The notes beneath the pieces are model-generated. The model searched no databases and was not told the origin of the DNA. It saw only the letters and a list, made by a program, of their open reading frames with translations. DNA of 12,370 nucleotides, from assembly GCA_027592105.1 (NCBI GenBank), contig JAQCLA010000050.1, forward strand, positions 1 through 12,370. The letters run 5' to 3'. Of this stretch, positions 1 to 5,940 are shown in pieces (position 1 is the first letter of the stretch; each line of letters starts with the position of its first letter). The stretch is from Pseudomonadota bacterium (GTDB lineage Bacteria; Pseudomonadota; Alphaproteobacteria; Rhodobacterales; Rhodobacteraceae). The position numbers and the translations under genes are program-made.

Positions 1-65
1 GACGGGCCGGGCCAGTTGGGGCAAAACGCGCCCCATAGGACCTGCAATCCCGAAAAGGGCAGCCC

Positions 66-443
66 ATGATCACCTTTCTCAAGCGCCTCGTCACATGGTG
101 GGACGGCCAGACCATCGGCACCCAGATCTTCACCGCCCGCCATGGCGAGAAGGTCGGCACCGATGCGCAGGGCAATATCTTCTATCGTTCCAAGGACGAC
201 AAAAAGCGCTGGGTGATTTTCAACGGCGAGGTCGAGGCAAGCCGCGTCGATGCCGAATGGCACGGCTGGCTGCACCATACTTGGGACACACCCCCGACCG
301 AGGTGCCAGTCGCGCATAAAGCGTGGGAAAAGCCGCATCTGCCGAACCTCACCGGCACGCCCGCCGCCCATGTGCCCGCCGGATCGATCCGGCGTGCCGA
401 GCCCTTGGTGCGCGCCGATTACGAGGCATGGCGCCCCGAGTGA
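66..443 (+). CDS. NADH:ubiquinone oxidoreductase accessory subunit, NDUFA12 (B17.2) family
   Basis: This 125-residue soluble protein matches the NDUFA12/B17.2 family, an accessory subunit on the matrix/cytoplasmic arm of respiratory complex I that is found in mitochondria and alphaproteobacteria. Diagnostic features seen here are the N-terminal WWDGQTIGT segment (residues 11-19), a GTDAQGNIFYRS stretch (31-42) and the signature RWVIFNGEVEASRV followed by EWHGWLHHTWD (about 48-74). The C-terminal tail is rich in Pro and Ala, as is usual. Length is close to bacterial members. The ATG is preceded by an AGGG ribosome-binding site. The gene stands apart from the nuo operon; from memory it commonly neighbours the mlaD-like and DUF2155 genes in Rhodobacteraceae. 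Family assignment is confident; the role in assembly or stability of complex I is inferred from the family. Confidence 0.93.
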   Translation: MITFLKRLVTWWDGQTIGTQIFTARHGEKVGTDAQGNIFYRSKDDKKRWVIFNGEVEASRVDAEWHGWLHHTWDTPPTEVPVAHKAWEKPHLPNLTGTPAAHVPAGSIRRAEPLVRADYEAWRPE

Positions 444-478
444 GCGGCATCAATCCGCGCCTGCGGGCTTAACCCCTC

Positions 479-508
479 TTGGATCGCGGCCCGCTTCGCG
501 CCATAAGC
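479..508 (+). promoter_or_regulatory. Weak candidate promoter for mlaD-DUF2155
   Basis: In the 87-base gap before the mlaD-like gene there is a TTGGAT (479-484) and a CATAAG (502-507) separated by 17 bases, 23 bases before the ATG. Both hexamers match the sigma-70 consensus only partly, and the gap is short, so the pair of genes may equally be transcribed from upstream of the NDUFA12 gene. No terminator with a T-run is visible between the genes. Confidence 0.2.
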
Positions 509-530
509 GAGGCATGACGGGGGGCTTGCC

Positions 531-989
531 ATGTCGACGCAGGATAACACCATCACCGAAGTACTAGTTGGCGCAGCCGTGCTGGCTGTCGCGACTGGCT
601 TTTTCTTCTACGCCTCTGGCACGACGGGTGCAGGGGCGGGCGGTGAGACCTATGAGTTGGCGGCCTCTTTCCGCTCGGCCGAAGGGATCGCGGTGGGCAC
701 GGAGGTGCGCTTGGCTGGCGTGCGCGTCGGCACCGTGACCGAGATGACGCTCGACCCGGCCAGCTTTCGCGCCGAGACAACCTTCAGCCTGCGCGACGAT
801 ATCATGCTGCCCGATGACAGCGCGATCGCCATCGCCTCCGAAGGGCTTTTGGGCGGCAATTTCGTCGAGATCATTCCTGGCGGCTCGCCTTTCAACTACG
901 CGCCGGGCGATACCATCACCGATACCCAAGGCGCCGTCAGCCTGATCACTTTGCTGATGCGCTTCGTCTCCGGGGACGGGACGCAGTGA
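531..989 (+). CDS. mlaD: MlaD-like MCE-domain lipid transport protein
   Basis: This 152-residue protein has one N-terminal membrane segment (about residues 10-28), which anchors it in the inner membrane, and one periplasmic MCE domain (about 41-119). Family motifs are visible: the FRSAEGIAVGTEVRLAGVRVG segment around 47-67, and SEGLLGGNFVEIIPGG (103-118), which is the hallmark of MlaD. MlaD forms a hexameric ring in the Mla ABC system, which moves phospholipids between the outer and inner membranes. The ATPase and permease partners (mlaF, mlaE) are not next to it here, so they must lie elsewhere if the complex is complete. The start is supported by a G-rich stretch about 7 bases upstream and by the membrane segment beginning ten residues in. 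The stop codon overlaps the next gene's start (GTGA), which implies translational coupling. Confidence 0.9.
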   Translation: MSTQDNTITEVLVGAAVLAVATGFFFYASGTTGAGAGGETYELAASFRSAEGIAVGTEVRLAGVRVGTVTEMTLDPASFRAETTFSLRDDIMLPDDSAIAIASEGLLGGNFVEIIPGGSPFNYAPGDTITDTQGAVSLITLLMRFVSGDGTQ

Positions 990-1561
990 TCCGCCGCGCA
1001 GTCTTGATCGGGGCATTTGGCCTCGCGCTTGGGCTGTCGCCGGGGCGCGCGCAACAATTCGACAACTTCGGCGATGGCCCGCTCGAAGGCTTTGCGCCCT
1101 TGCCCGAAGGAACGACAGATCAAGCGCTGCCCTCTTTGGGCGGCGATGGCACGCTGGGGCGCGGTGGGCCGGAGATCAGCTTGCAGATCACCGATGGCCA
1201 ATCCGACGTCTCGCTCGAGGTGTTTCCGGGTGCGGGTGGCGCGATTACCTCGATCAGCCAACCCGAGACGGCACAGGCGGTCCGGGTGACCCTGCGCGCG
1301 CTCGACCGGATGCTGGGCCAACCCACCGATATCGAGATGGGTGTGGGCGAAACGGTGATTTACGGGCGCATCGTCATCCATGTGCGCGAATGCCGTTATC
1401 CCAGTGACGATCCGGCATCGGATGCCTTCGCCTATGTCGAGATCCTCGACCAGCAGGGAAACGCGCTTTTCGCGGGCTGGATGATCGCCTCGGCCCCGGC
1501 GATCAACGCGTTGGAGCATCCGCGCTACGATATCTGGGTGTTGCGCTGCACGGCCAACTAA
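986..1561 (+). CDS. DUF2155 domain periplasmic protein
   Basis: This 191-residue protein has a clear Sec signal peptide: MIRR, a hydrophobic core to about residue 18, and a likely cleavage after GRA at 22. After a Gly/Pro-rich linker comes the DUF2155 domain (about 95-190). It shows the family pattern of a LDRMLG segment (106-111), VGETVIYGRIVIHVREC (120-136), and LFAGWMIASAPAINALEHP (161-179) ending in YDIWVLRC. The two cysteines of the mature protein (C136 and C188) probably form a disulfide in the periplasm. The start is a GTG inside the GTGA overlap with the mlaD-like gene, and this start gives a proper signal peptide. Function is unknown. Coupling to mlaD suggests, by inference only, a role in outer-membrane lipid or envelope maintenance. 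Confidence 0.9.
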   Translation: MIRRAVLIGAFGLALGLSPGRAQQFDNFGDGPLEGFAPLPEGTTDQALPSLGGDGTLGRGGPEISLQITDGQSDVSLEVFPGAGGAITSISQPETAQAVRVTLRALDRMLGQPTDIEMGVGETVIYGRIVIHVRECRYPSDDPASDAFAYVEILDQQGNALFAGWMIASAPAINALEHPRYDIWVLRCTAN

Positions 1562-1585
1562 GCGCGGAACGCGCCGCGCCGCGTT
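1562..1585. terminator. GC-rich hairpin between convergent genes
   Basis: The 25-base gap between the DUF2155 gene and aat, which converge, holds two overlapping, mutually exclusive stems. GCGCGG (1562-1567) pairs with CCGCGC (1574-1579), and AACGCG (1568-1573) pairs with CGCGTT (1580-1585). There is no T-run, so this would be at best a weak bidirectional terminator or a block to exonucleases. Confidence 0.35.
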
Positions 1586-1586
1586 G

Positions 1587-2249
1587 TCACGCGCCCAGAT
1601 CCAGATCTAGCCCTTGGGCGCGGTCGATTGCGAAGAAATCCGCGGGGCTTGTCACGGCGATCTGCAATTGCCGGCGGTACTCCGAGCGCGAAATTTCCAC
1701 CGCGCCAAGGCTTTCAAGATGCTCGGTGGTGAATTGCGTATCGAAAAGCTGAAACCCGCCCGCCCTGAGCCGGGTGACCAGATGCGCAAGCGCGATCTTA
1801 GAGCCATCCGTACGATGCGAGAACATCGACTCGCCGAAATAGGCCGCCCCAAGCACCACGCCGAAAATGCCGCCTGCCAATGCGCCATCCATCCAGACCT
1901 CGACGGAATGGGCAAAGCCTTGGGTATGCAGTGACAGATAGGTCGCGTTGATATCGGCATTGATCCAAGTCTCTGGCCGGTCAGCGCAGGCCGCGATCAC
2001 ACCGGGGAAATCGCGGTTCACCGTGACCTCGAAACCACCGCGCGCAATGCGCCGTTTGAGTGAGCGCGACAGGTGAAAACCATCAAGTGGAAACACGCCG
2101 CGCCGCTGCGGATCGACCCAGAAAATGCCGGCATGATCTGCACCATCGGACATGGGAAAGATCCCTGCCGCGTAAGCCCTGATCATCAGTTCGGGTGACA
2201 GCGCCGGGCGAACCGGGCTGAACATATCATGCGCCATAAGGGGCGACAT
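1587..2249 (-). CDS. aat: Leucyl/phenylalanyl-tRNA-protein transferase
   Basis: Aat transfers Leu or Phe from charged tRNA to proteins with N-terminal Arg or Lys, marking them for ClpAP degradation through the N-end rule; it is cytoplasmic. The sequence shows the family core: ELMIRAYAAGIFPMS, FWVDPQRRGVFPLDGFHLSRSLKRR, ETWINADINATYLSLHTQGFAHSVEVW, GGIFGVVLGAAYFGESMFSH and FQLFDTQFTTEHLESLGA. With the chosen ATG at 2249 it is 220 residues, usual for the shorter alphaproteobacterial forms. The reading frame stays open upstream to a TTG at 2342, with another ATG at 2315. Those extra residues do not resemble the family and have codon use unlike the gene, so I prefer 2249, which has a GGCGGG 6 bases upstream. 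ATGs at 2237 and 2225 remain possible. It is the last gene of the accB-accC-aat group. Confidence 0.94.
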   Translation of the reverse strand: MSPLMAHDMFSPVRPALSPELMIRAYAAGIFPMSDGADHAGIFWVDPQRRGVFPLDGFHLSRSLKRRIARGGFEVTVNRDFPGVIAACADRPETWINADINATYLSLHTQGFAHSVEVWMDGALAGGIFGVVLGAAYFGESMFSHRTDGSKIALAHLVTRLRAGGFQLFDTQFTTEHLESLGAVEISRSEYRRQLQIAVTSPADFFAIDRAQGLDLDLGA

Positions 2250-2352
2250 AGTCTGCCCGCCGGGAAAGTCCTGCGGAAATTGAAAAATACGCGCGAATGG
2301 CAGCGATGGCCCCATCGCGATGATATCACCGCCAAGGGGCAAGGGGGGATGT

Positions 2353-2380
2353 CGCCCGGATCAATGGGTTGACCCGGGCG
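2353..2380 (-). other. Strong intercistronic hairpin between accC and aat
   Basis: Starting 7 bases after the accC stop, two 12-base arms (2353-2364 and 2369-2380) flank a 4-base loop (2365-2368). On the - strand they read CGCCCGGGTCAA and TTGATCCGGGCG, fully paired except for one G-U. No T-run follows on either strand, so a classical intrinsic terminator is unlikely. More plausible roles are 3'-end protection of the accBC part of the message or partial attenuation ahead of aat. Confidence 0.55.
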
Positions 2381-2387
2381 TATCCGA

Positions 2388-3734
2388 TCAGCCGATGTTC
2401 TCGGCAAGCCAACCCTCAAGCCAATGGATCGTGTAATCGCCCGATTGCACCTCGGGGGTTTGCAACAGCGCGTGAAACAGCGGCACGGTGGTGTCGATGC
2501 CGTCGATGATCAACTCGCCCAAGGCCCGGCTCAGCCGCGCCAATGCCTCGGGGCGGTCGCGACCATGCACGATCAGCTTGCCGATCAAGCTGTCGTAATA
2601 GGGCGGGATGCGGTAGCCGTCGTAAATCGCGCTATCCATGCGCACGCCCAAGCCGCCGGGTGCATGATATTGCGTGATTTTCCCGGGGCTTGGCGCGAAA
2701 TTGGGCAGCTTCTCGGCGTTGATGCGCACCTCGATGGCATGGCCGTTGACCGCCAAATCCTCTTGTTGGAACGACATCGGCAGCCCGGCTGCGACGCGGA
2801 TCTGTTCGCGCACAAGATCCACACCCATGATCGCCTCGGTGACGGGGTGTTCGACCTGCAGGCGGGTGTTCATCTCGATGAAGAAAAACTCGCCATCCTC
2901 AAAGAGAAATTCGATCGTGCCTGCGCCTTCATAGCCAAGATCGGCCACGGCCTTGGCACAGGTCTGGCCGATACGTGCGCGGGTGGCCTCGTCGATCGCG
3001 GGGCCGGGGGCCTCCTCGAACACCTTTTGGTGGCGGCGCTGTAGCGAGCAGTCGCGCTCACCCAGATGGACCGCGCGCCCGCGCCCATCGCCGAAAATCT
3101 GCACTTCGATATGACGGGGCCGACCAAGGTATTTCTCGATATAGACCTCGTCATTGCCGAAAGCGGCCTTGGCCTCGGCGCGCGCGGTGCGAAAGGCGGT
3201 TTCCATCTCGTCTTTGTTGCGCGCCAGCTTCATGCCGCGCCCGCCGCCACCTGCGGTTGCCTTGACGATCACCGGATAGCCCGCCTCCTCGCCCACGGCA
3301 TAGGCCGCGTCCAGCGTGGCCACGCCGCCGTCAGAACCCGGCACACAAGGCACGCCAAGCTTTTTCATCGTGTCTTTGGCGGTGATCTTGTCGCCCATCA
3401 GCCGGATATGGGCCGCCGAAGGGCCGATGAACTTGATCCCGTGATCTTCGACCGCCTGCACGAAACTCGCATTTTCGGACAAGAAGCCATAGCCGGGGTG
3501 GATCGCCTCGGCCCCGGTGATCTCGCAAGCCGAGATGATCGCGGCCATCGACAGATAGGATTGACCCGACGGCGGCGGGCCGATGCAGATCGCCTCATCG
3601 GCCATGCGCACATGCATCGCGTCACTATCGGCTGTGGAATGGACCGCGACAGTGGCCACCCCCATCTCACGCGCGGCCCGGACGACGCGCAATGCGATTT
3701 CGCCCCGGTTGGCGATGAGGATCTTCTTGAACAT
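2388..3734 (-). CDS. accC: Acetyl-CoA carboxylase, biotin carboxylase subunit
   Basis: AccC uses ATP and bicarbonate to carboxylate the biotin on AccB, the first half-reaction of malonyl-CoA formation for fatty acid synthesis. At 448 residues it has the normal length. The N-terminal biotin carboxylase domain starts FKKILIANRGEIALRV. The ATP-grasp domain has the glycine loop AGGGGRGMK (161-169), ATP-binding K158, and the catalytic set K237, E287, N289 and R337 as in the E. coli enzyme with numbering shifted by one. R291 of EMNTRLQVEHPVTE is also present. The C-terminal domain is complete. The ATG at 3734 lies 12 bases after the accB stop, so the two genes are co-transcribed. AccA and AccD, the carboxyltransferase, are not in the window. 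All key residues are intact. Confidence 0.98.
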   Translation of the reverse strand: MFKKILIANRGEIALRVVRAAREMGVATVAVHSTADSDAMHVRMADEAICIGPPPSGQSYLSMAAIISACEITGAEAIHPGYGFLSENASFVQAVEDHGIKFIGPSAAHIRLMGDKITAKDTMKKLGVPCVPGSDGGVATLDAAYAVGEEAGYPVIVKATAGGGGRGMKLARNKDEMETAFRTARAEAKAAFGNDEVYIEKYLGRPRHIEVQIFGDGRGRAVHLGERDCSLQRRHQKVFEEAPGPAIDEATRARIGQTCAKAVADLGYEGAGTIEFLFEDGEFFFIEMNTRLQVEHPVTEAIMGVDLVREQIRVAAGLPMSFQQEDLAVNGHAIEVRINAEKLPNFAPSPGKITQYHAPGGLGVRMDSAIYDGYRIPPYYDSLIGKLIVHGRDRPEALARLSRALGELIIDGIDTTVPLFHALLQTPEVQSGDYTIHWLEGWLAENIG

Positions 3735-3746
3735 GGGGTGCCCCGT

Positions 3747-4241
3747 CTACTCGATGATCATCAGCGGCGCGCCATATTCGACGGGCGCACCATCCTCGAC
3801 GAGGATGCGCTTCACGACGCCTGCGCGCGGCGCGGGGATCTGGTTCATGGTTTTCATCGCCTCGACGATGAGCAAGGTCTGCCCAGCAGCGACCCGGTCG
3901 CCCACGGCCACGAAGGGTTTGGCGTCAGGCTCGGGTGACAGGTAGATGGTGCCCACCATGGGCGAGGTCACGGCACCGGGCGCTTGCGCGGGATCTTCGA
4001 TTGCGACAGGGGTCGCAGCCGGGCTGGCTGCAGGCGCGCTGGCGGGTTGAGGCGTATGCGCAACCGCGGGTGCGGCGGCCATCACTGTTGTCTGACGCGC
4101 GACGCGGACATTGAGCCAGTTATGCTCGCCATATTCGCGCTTCACCTCAACTTCGCTCAGCTCGTTCTTGCGCAAAAGCTCGGCCAAAGCCTCGATGAAG
4201 GCCACGTCACTGGCGCGTGTCGCGTCTGTTTTGTCGCTCAT
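3747..4241 (-). CDS. accB: Acetyl-CoA carboxylase, biotin carboxyl carrier protein
   Basis: AccB carries biotin between the biotin carboxylase and carboxyltransferase of acetyl-CoA carboxylase. The 164-residue protein has the expected three parts: an N-terminal helical segment (about 10-50), an Ala/Pro-rich flexible linker (about 55-90), and a biotinyl domain (about 91-164) that starts VTSPMVGTIYLSPEP. The biotin-accepting residue is K130, in EAMKTMN; the more usual form of this motif is EAMKLMN, and the Thr variant is not expected to prevent biotinylation. The thumb loop typical of AccB (PEPDAKPFVAVGD) is present, which separates it from other biotinyl domains. A GAGGA ribosome-binding site (+ strand 4247-4251) is 5 bases before the ATG. 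It is the first gene of accB-accC-aat and diverges from preT. Confidence 0.97.
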   Translation of the reverse strand: MSDKTDATRASDVAFIEALAELLRKNELSEVEVKREYGEHNWLNVRVARQTTVMAAAPAVAHTPQPASAPAASPAATPVAIEDPAQAPGAVTSPMVGTIYLSPEPDAKPFVAVGDRVAAGQTLLIVEAMKTMNQIPAPRAGVVKRILVEDGAPVEYGAPLMIIE

Positions 4242-4317
4242 GTTCGTCCTCGCAAACTGGGCCGATCCAGTTTTCGGATCGCACCTTCCGCCCCGGGCCC
4301 TGTTTGATCGGTCCCCT

Positions 4318-4354
4318 GCGTAAGGCCTATAGCGCAGGCTTTACGCCGGGAAAA
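4318..4354 (-). promoter_or_regulatory. Candidate accB promoter embedded in an inverted repeat
   Basis: On the - strand, TTTTCC (4349-4354) and TATAGG (4326-4331) are spaced by 17 bases and point toward accB, predicting a start near 4319 and a leader of about 78 bases. The -10 element lies inside an inverted repeat whose arms GCGTAAGGCCT (4318-4328) and AGGCTTTACGC (4336-4346) pair at 10 of 11 positions plus a G-T. The arm centres are 18 bases apart. This geometry suits a dimeric repressor site over the promoter, though it could also act as an RNA hairpin. Neither the promoter nor a cognate regulator is proven. Confidence 0.35.
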
Positions 4355-4474
4355 CCCGTTGCGTAAGCAAACAGCCTTGCCATTTGGCGGTTTTGTCACC
4401 CGGCCTTCGCCTATTTTTTCGGCAAAGCCACGCTTGCGGGTGGGATTTCGGCATTTTGGATGGTGAGAAATAAA

Positions 4475-4490
4475 TTTACCATTTGATAAA
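4475..4490. promoter_or_regulatory. Probable RutR operator before preT
   Basis: TTTACCATTTGATAAA matches 11 of the 14 specified positions of the RutR consensus TTGACCA-NN-TGGTCAA, keeps the same 7-2-7 spacing and shares the central TT with the perfect site at 8124-8139. It lies 63 bases before the preT start, in the AT-rich block. A TAAATT just left of it (4471-4476) could be a -10 element, which would put the site over the transcription start, but no good -35 is visible. Binding by the TetR-family protein at 7342-7953 is inferred from the site and gene context. Confidence 0.6.
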
Positions 4491-4553
4491 AAAAATATCC
4501 CATGCCAGCGTGAATTTGTCCGAACGCCATTCGCTCGCAGGGAGATATGCCCG

Positions 4554-5888
4554 ATGACGAACAGCCCTTTCACCCCCGGGATCGTGCCTGCGCGGCTCGA
4601 TGGGCGGGTCTTGCAAGAAAACTTCGCCGATCTGCATGCGCCACTCGATGCCCATGAGGCGCTGGTGGCCGCTGATCGGTGTTATTTCTGCCATGACGCG
4701 CCCTGTATCACGGCATGCCCCACGACCATCGACATCCCGCTGTTCATCCGCCAGATCGCCACGGGCACCCCGGAGGCGGCGGCCAAGACGATCTTCGACC
4801 AGAATATTCTAGGCGGCATGTGCGCGCGCGTCTGCCCGACCGAAACGCTTTGCGAACAGGCCTGTGTGCGCGAGGCGGCCGAGGGCAAACCGGTCGATAT
4901 CGGGCGATTGCAGCGCTACGCCACCGACCGGGTGATGGCGGCGGGTGTGCATCCCTTTAGCCGCGCGCCCCAGACAGGCAAGCGCGTGGCCGTCGTGGGC
5001 GCTGGCCCGGCGGGTTTGGCCTGCGCGCATCGTTTGGCAATGAAGGGCCATGAGATCGATCTGTTCGATGCGCGACCCAAGGGGGGCGGCCTGAATGAAT
5101 ATGGCATCGCGACCTATAAGGCGACGGATGGCTTTGCCGGGGCGGAGCTTGATTGGTTGATGCAGATCGGCGGCATCACGCTGCATACGGGCCGTGCGCT
5201 TGGGCGCGATCTGTCGCTTGACGGGCTTTGCGCTGATTATGACGCGGTGTTTCTTGGGATGGGGCTTGGCGGCGTCAACGCGCTGCGCACTGCGGGCGAG
5301 GATCGCGCCGGTGTTCTGGATGCCGTCGATTTCATCGCCGATCTGCGCCAAGCCGATGATCTGGCCCGCCTGCCCGTGGGGCGCAATGTGGTGGTGATCG
5401 GCGGCGGCATGACCGCGATTGATGCGGCCGTGCAATCGAAGCTGCTGGGCGCGGAAAGCGTCACGGTTCTGTATCGGCGTGACCGCGCGGCAATGCCCGC
5501 CAGCCGCTATGAGCAGGATCTGGCGGCTTCAAAGGGCGTGCGCTTTGTCTTCAACGCCATGCCCATCGCGATCTTGGGCAATGGCGCGGTGACGGGTGTG
5601 ACGGTGGAATATACCCGCGCAGAGGGCAAATCACTGATCGGTACGGGCGAAACCTTCGATATCCCCGCCGATCAGATCCTCAAGGCCATCGGTCAAACAC
5701 TTGCCACGACGCCCGAAGAGCTGAACATCACGGGCGGCAAGATCGCCGTGACCGGGCCCGGACGCACCAGCCGTAAGGGTGTGTGGGCAGGGGGCGATTG
5801 TGCATCGGGTGGCGAGGATTTGACCGTGACCGCCGTGGCCGAAGGGCGCGATGCGGCTGAAGATATGCATGACAGACTGATGGGCTAA
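4554..5888 (+). CDS. preT: NAD-dependent dihydropyrimidine dehydrogenase, PreT subunit
   Basis: PreT is the electron-input half of the two-protein dihydropyrimidine dehydrogenase. It takes electrons from NAD(P)H through FAD and Fe-S clusters and passes them to PreA, which reduces uracil and thymine. The 444-residue protein corresponds to the N-terminal part of mammalian DPD and resembles the glutamate synthase small subunit. It has two cysteine groups for [4Fe-4S] clusters (C43, C46, C51, C55 and C90, C94, C100, C104), an FAD-binding GAGPAG (149-154), an NAD(P)H-binding VIGGGMTAID (281-290), and the C-terminal WAGGD (411-415) that contacts flavin. The ATG is 9 bases after GGAG. It is 52 bases before preA, with a perfect palindrome in the gap. 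Nothing is missing. Confidence 0.95.
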   Translation: MTNSPFTPGIVPARLDGRVLQENFADLHAPLDAHEALVAADRCYFCHDAPCITACPTTIDIPLFIRQIATGTPEAAAKTIFDQNILGGMCARVCPTETLCEQACVREAAEGKPVDIGRLQRYATDRVMAAGVHPFSRAPQTGKRVAVVGAGPAGLACAHRLAMKGHEIDLFDARPKGGGLNEYGIATYKATDGFAGAELDWLMQIGGITLHTGRALGRDLSLDGLCADYDAVFLGMGLGGVNALRTAGEDRAGVLDAVDFIADLRQADDLARLPVGRNVVVIGGGMTAIDAAVQSKLLGAESVTVLYRRDRAAMPASRYEQDLAASKGVRFVFNAMPIAILGNGAVTGVTVEYTRAEGKSLIGTGETFDIPADQILKAIGQTLATTPEELNITGGKIAVTGPGRTSRKGVWAGGDCASGGEDLTVTAVAEGRDAAEDMHDRLMG

Positions 5889-5890
5889 CG

Positions 5891-5912
5891 CGATTATTCG
5901 GACGAATAATCG
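5891..5912. promoter_or_regulatory. Perfect 10-2-10 palindrome between preT and preA
   Basis: The arms CGATTATTCG (5891-5900) and CGAATAATCG (5903-5912) are exact inverted copies around GA. It begins three bases after the preT stop and ends 28 bases before preA. In RNA it would form a 9-bp stem with a GGAC loop; there is no T-run. It does not resemble the RutR consensus. It may be an intercistronic mRNA hairpin or an operator for another dimeric regulator. Confidence 0.6.
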
Positions 5913-5940
5913 TCGAGGGCGCAAAAGGGAGACCGAGACC

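Larger units (their letters stand above)
4242..4553. other. Divergent intergenic control region accB / preT
   Basis: This 312-base stretch has no believable gene; an open frame covering it on the - strand has no protein-like composition and overlaps preT. Reading from the accB side it holds a 6-bp stem-loop in the accB leader (CGATCC 4263-4268 and GGATCG 4276-4281), the candidate accB promoter and inverted repeat (4318-4354), an isolated CCATTTGG (4380-4387), a T-rich patch at 4412-4419, the AT-rich block 4466-4498 with a RutR-like palindrome (4475-4490), and the preT ribosome-binding site GGAG (4541-4544). The AT-rich block stands out sharply from its GC-rich surroundings. Confidence 0.7.

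Noticed and set aside
17..35. Small stem TGGGGC / GCCCCA with a 7-base loop before the first gene
   Set aside because: It is short, GC-only and has no T-run. It could end an upstream gene outside the window, but nothing here supports that.
4380..4387. CCATTTGG as a third RutR site
   Set aside because: Only the inner CCA-TT-TGG matches; the outer bases agree at one of eight positions, so it is below what I would call a site.
4238..4573. 111-codon open frame on the - strand across the accB-preT gap
   Set aside because: It overlaps the starts of both real genes, covers clear control elements, and its translation has no recognisable protein features.
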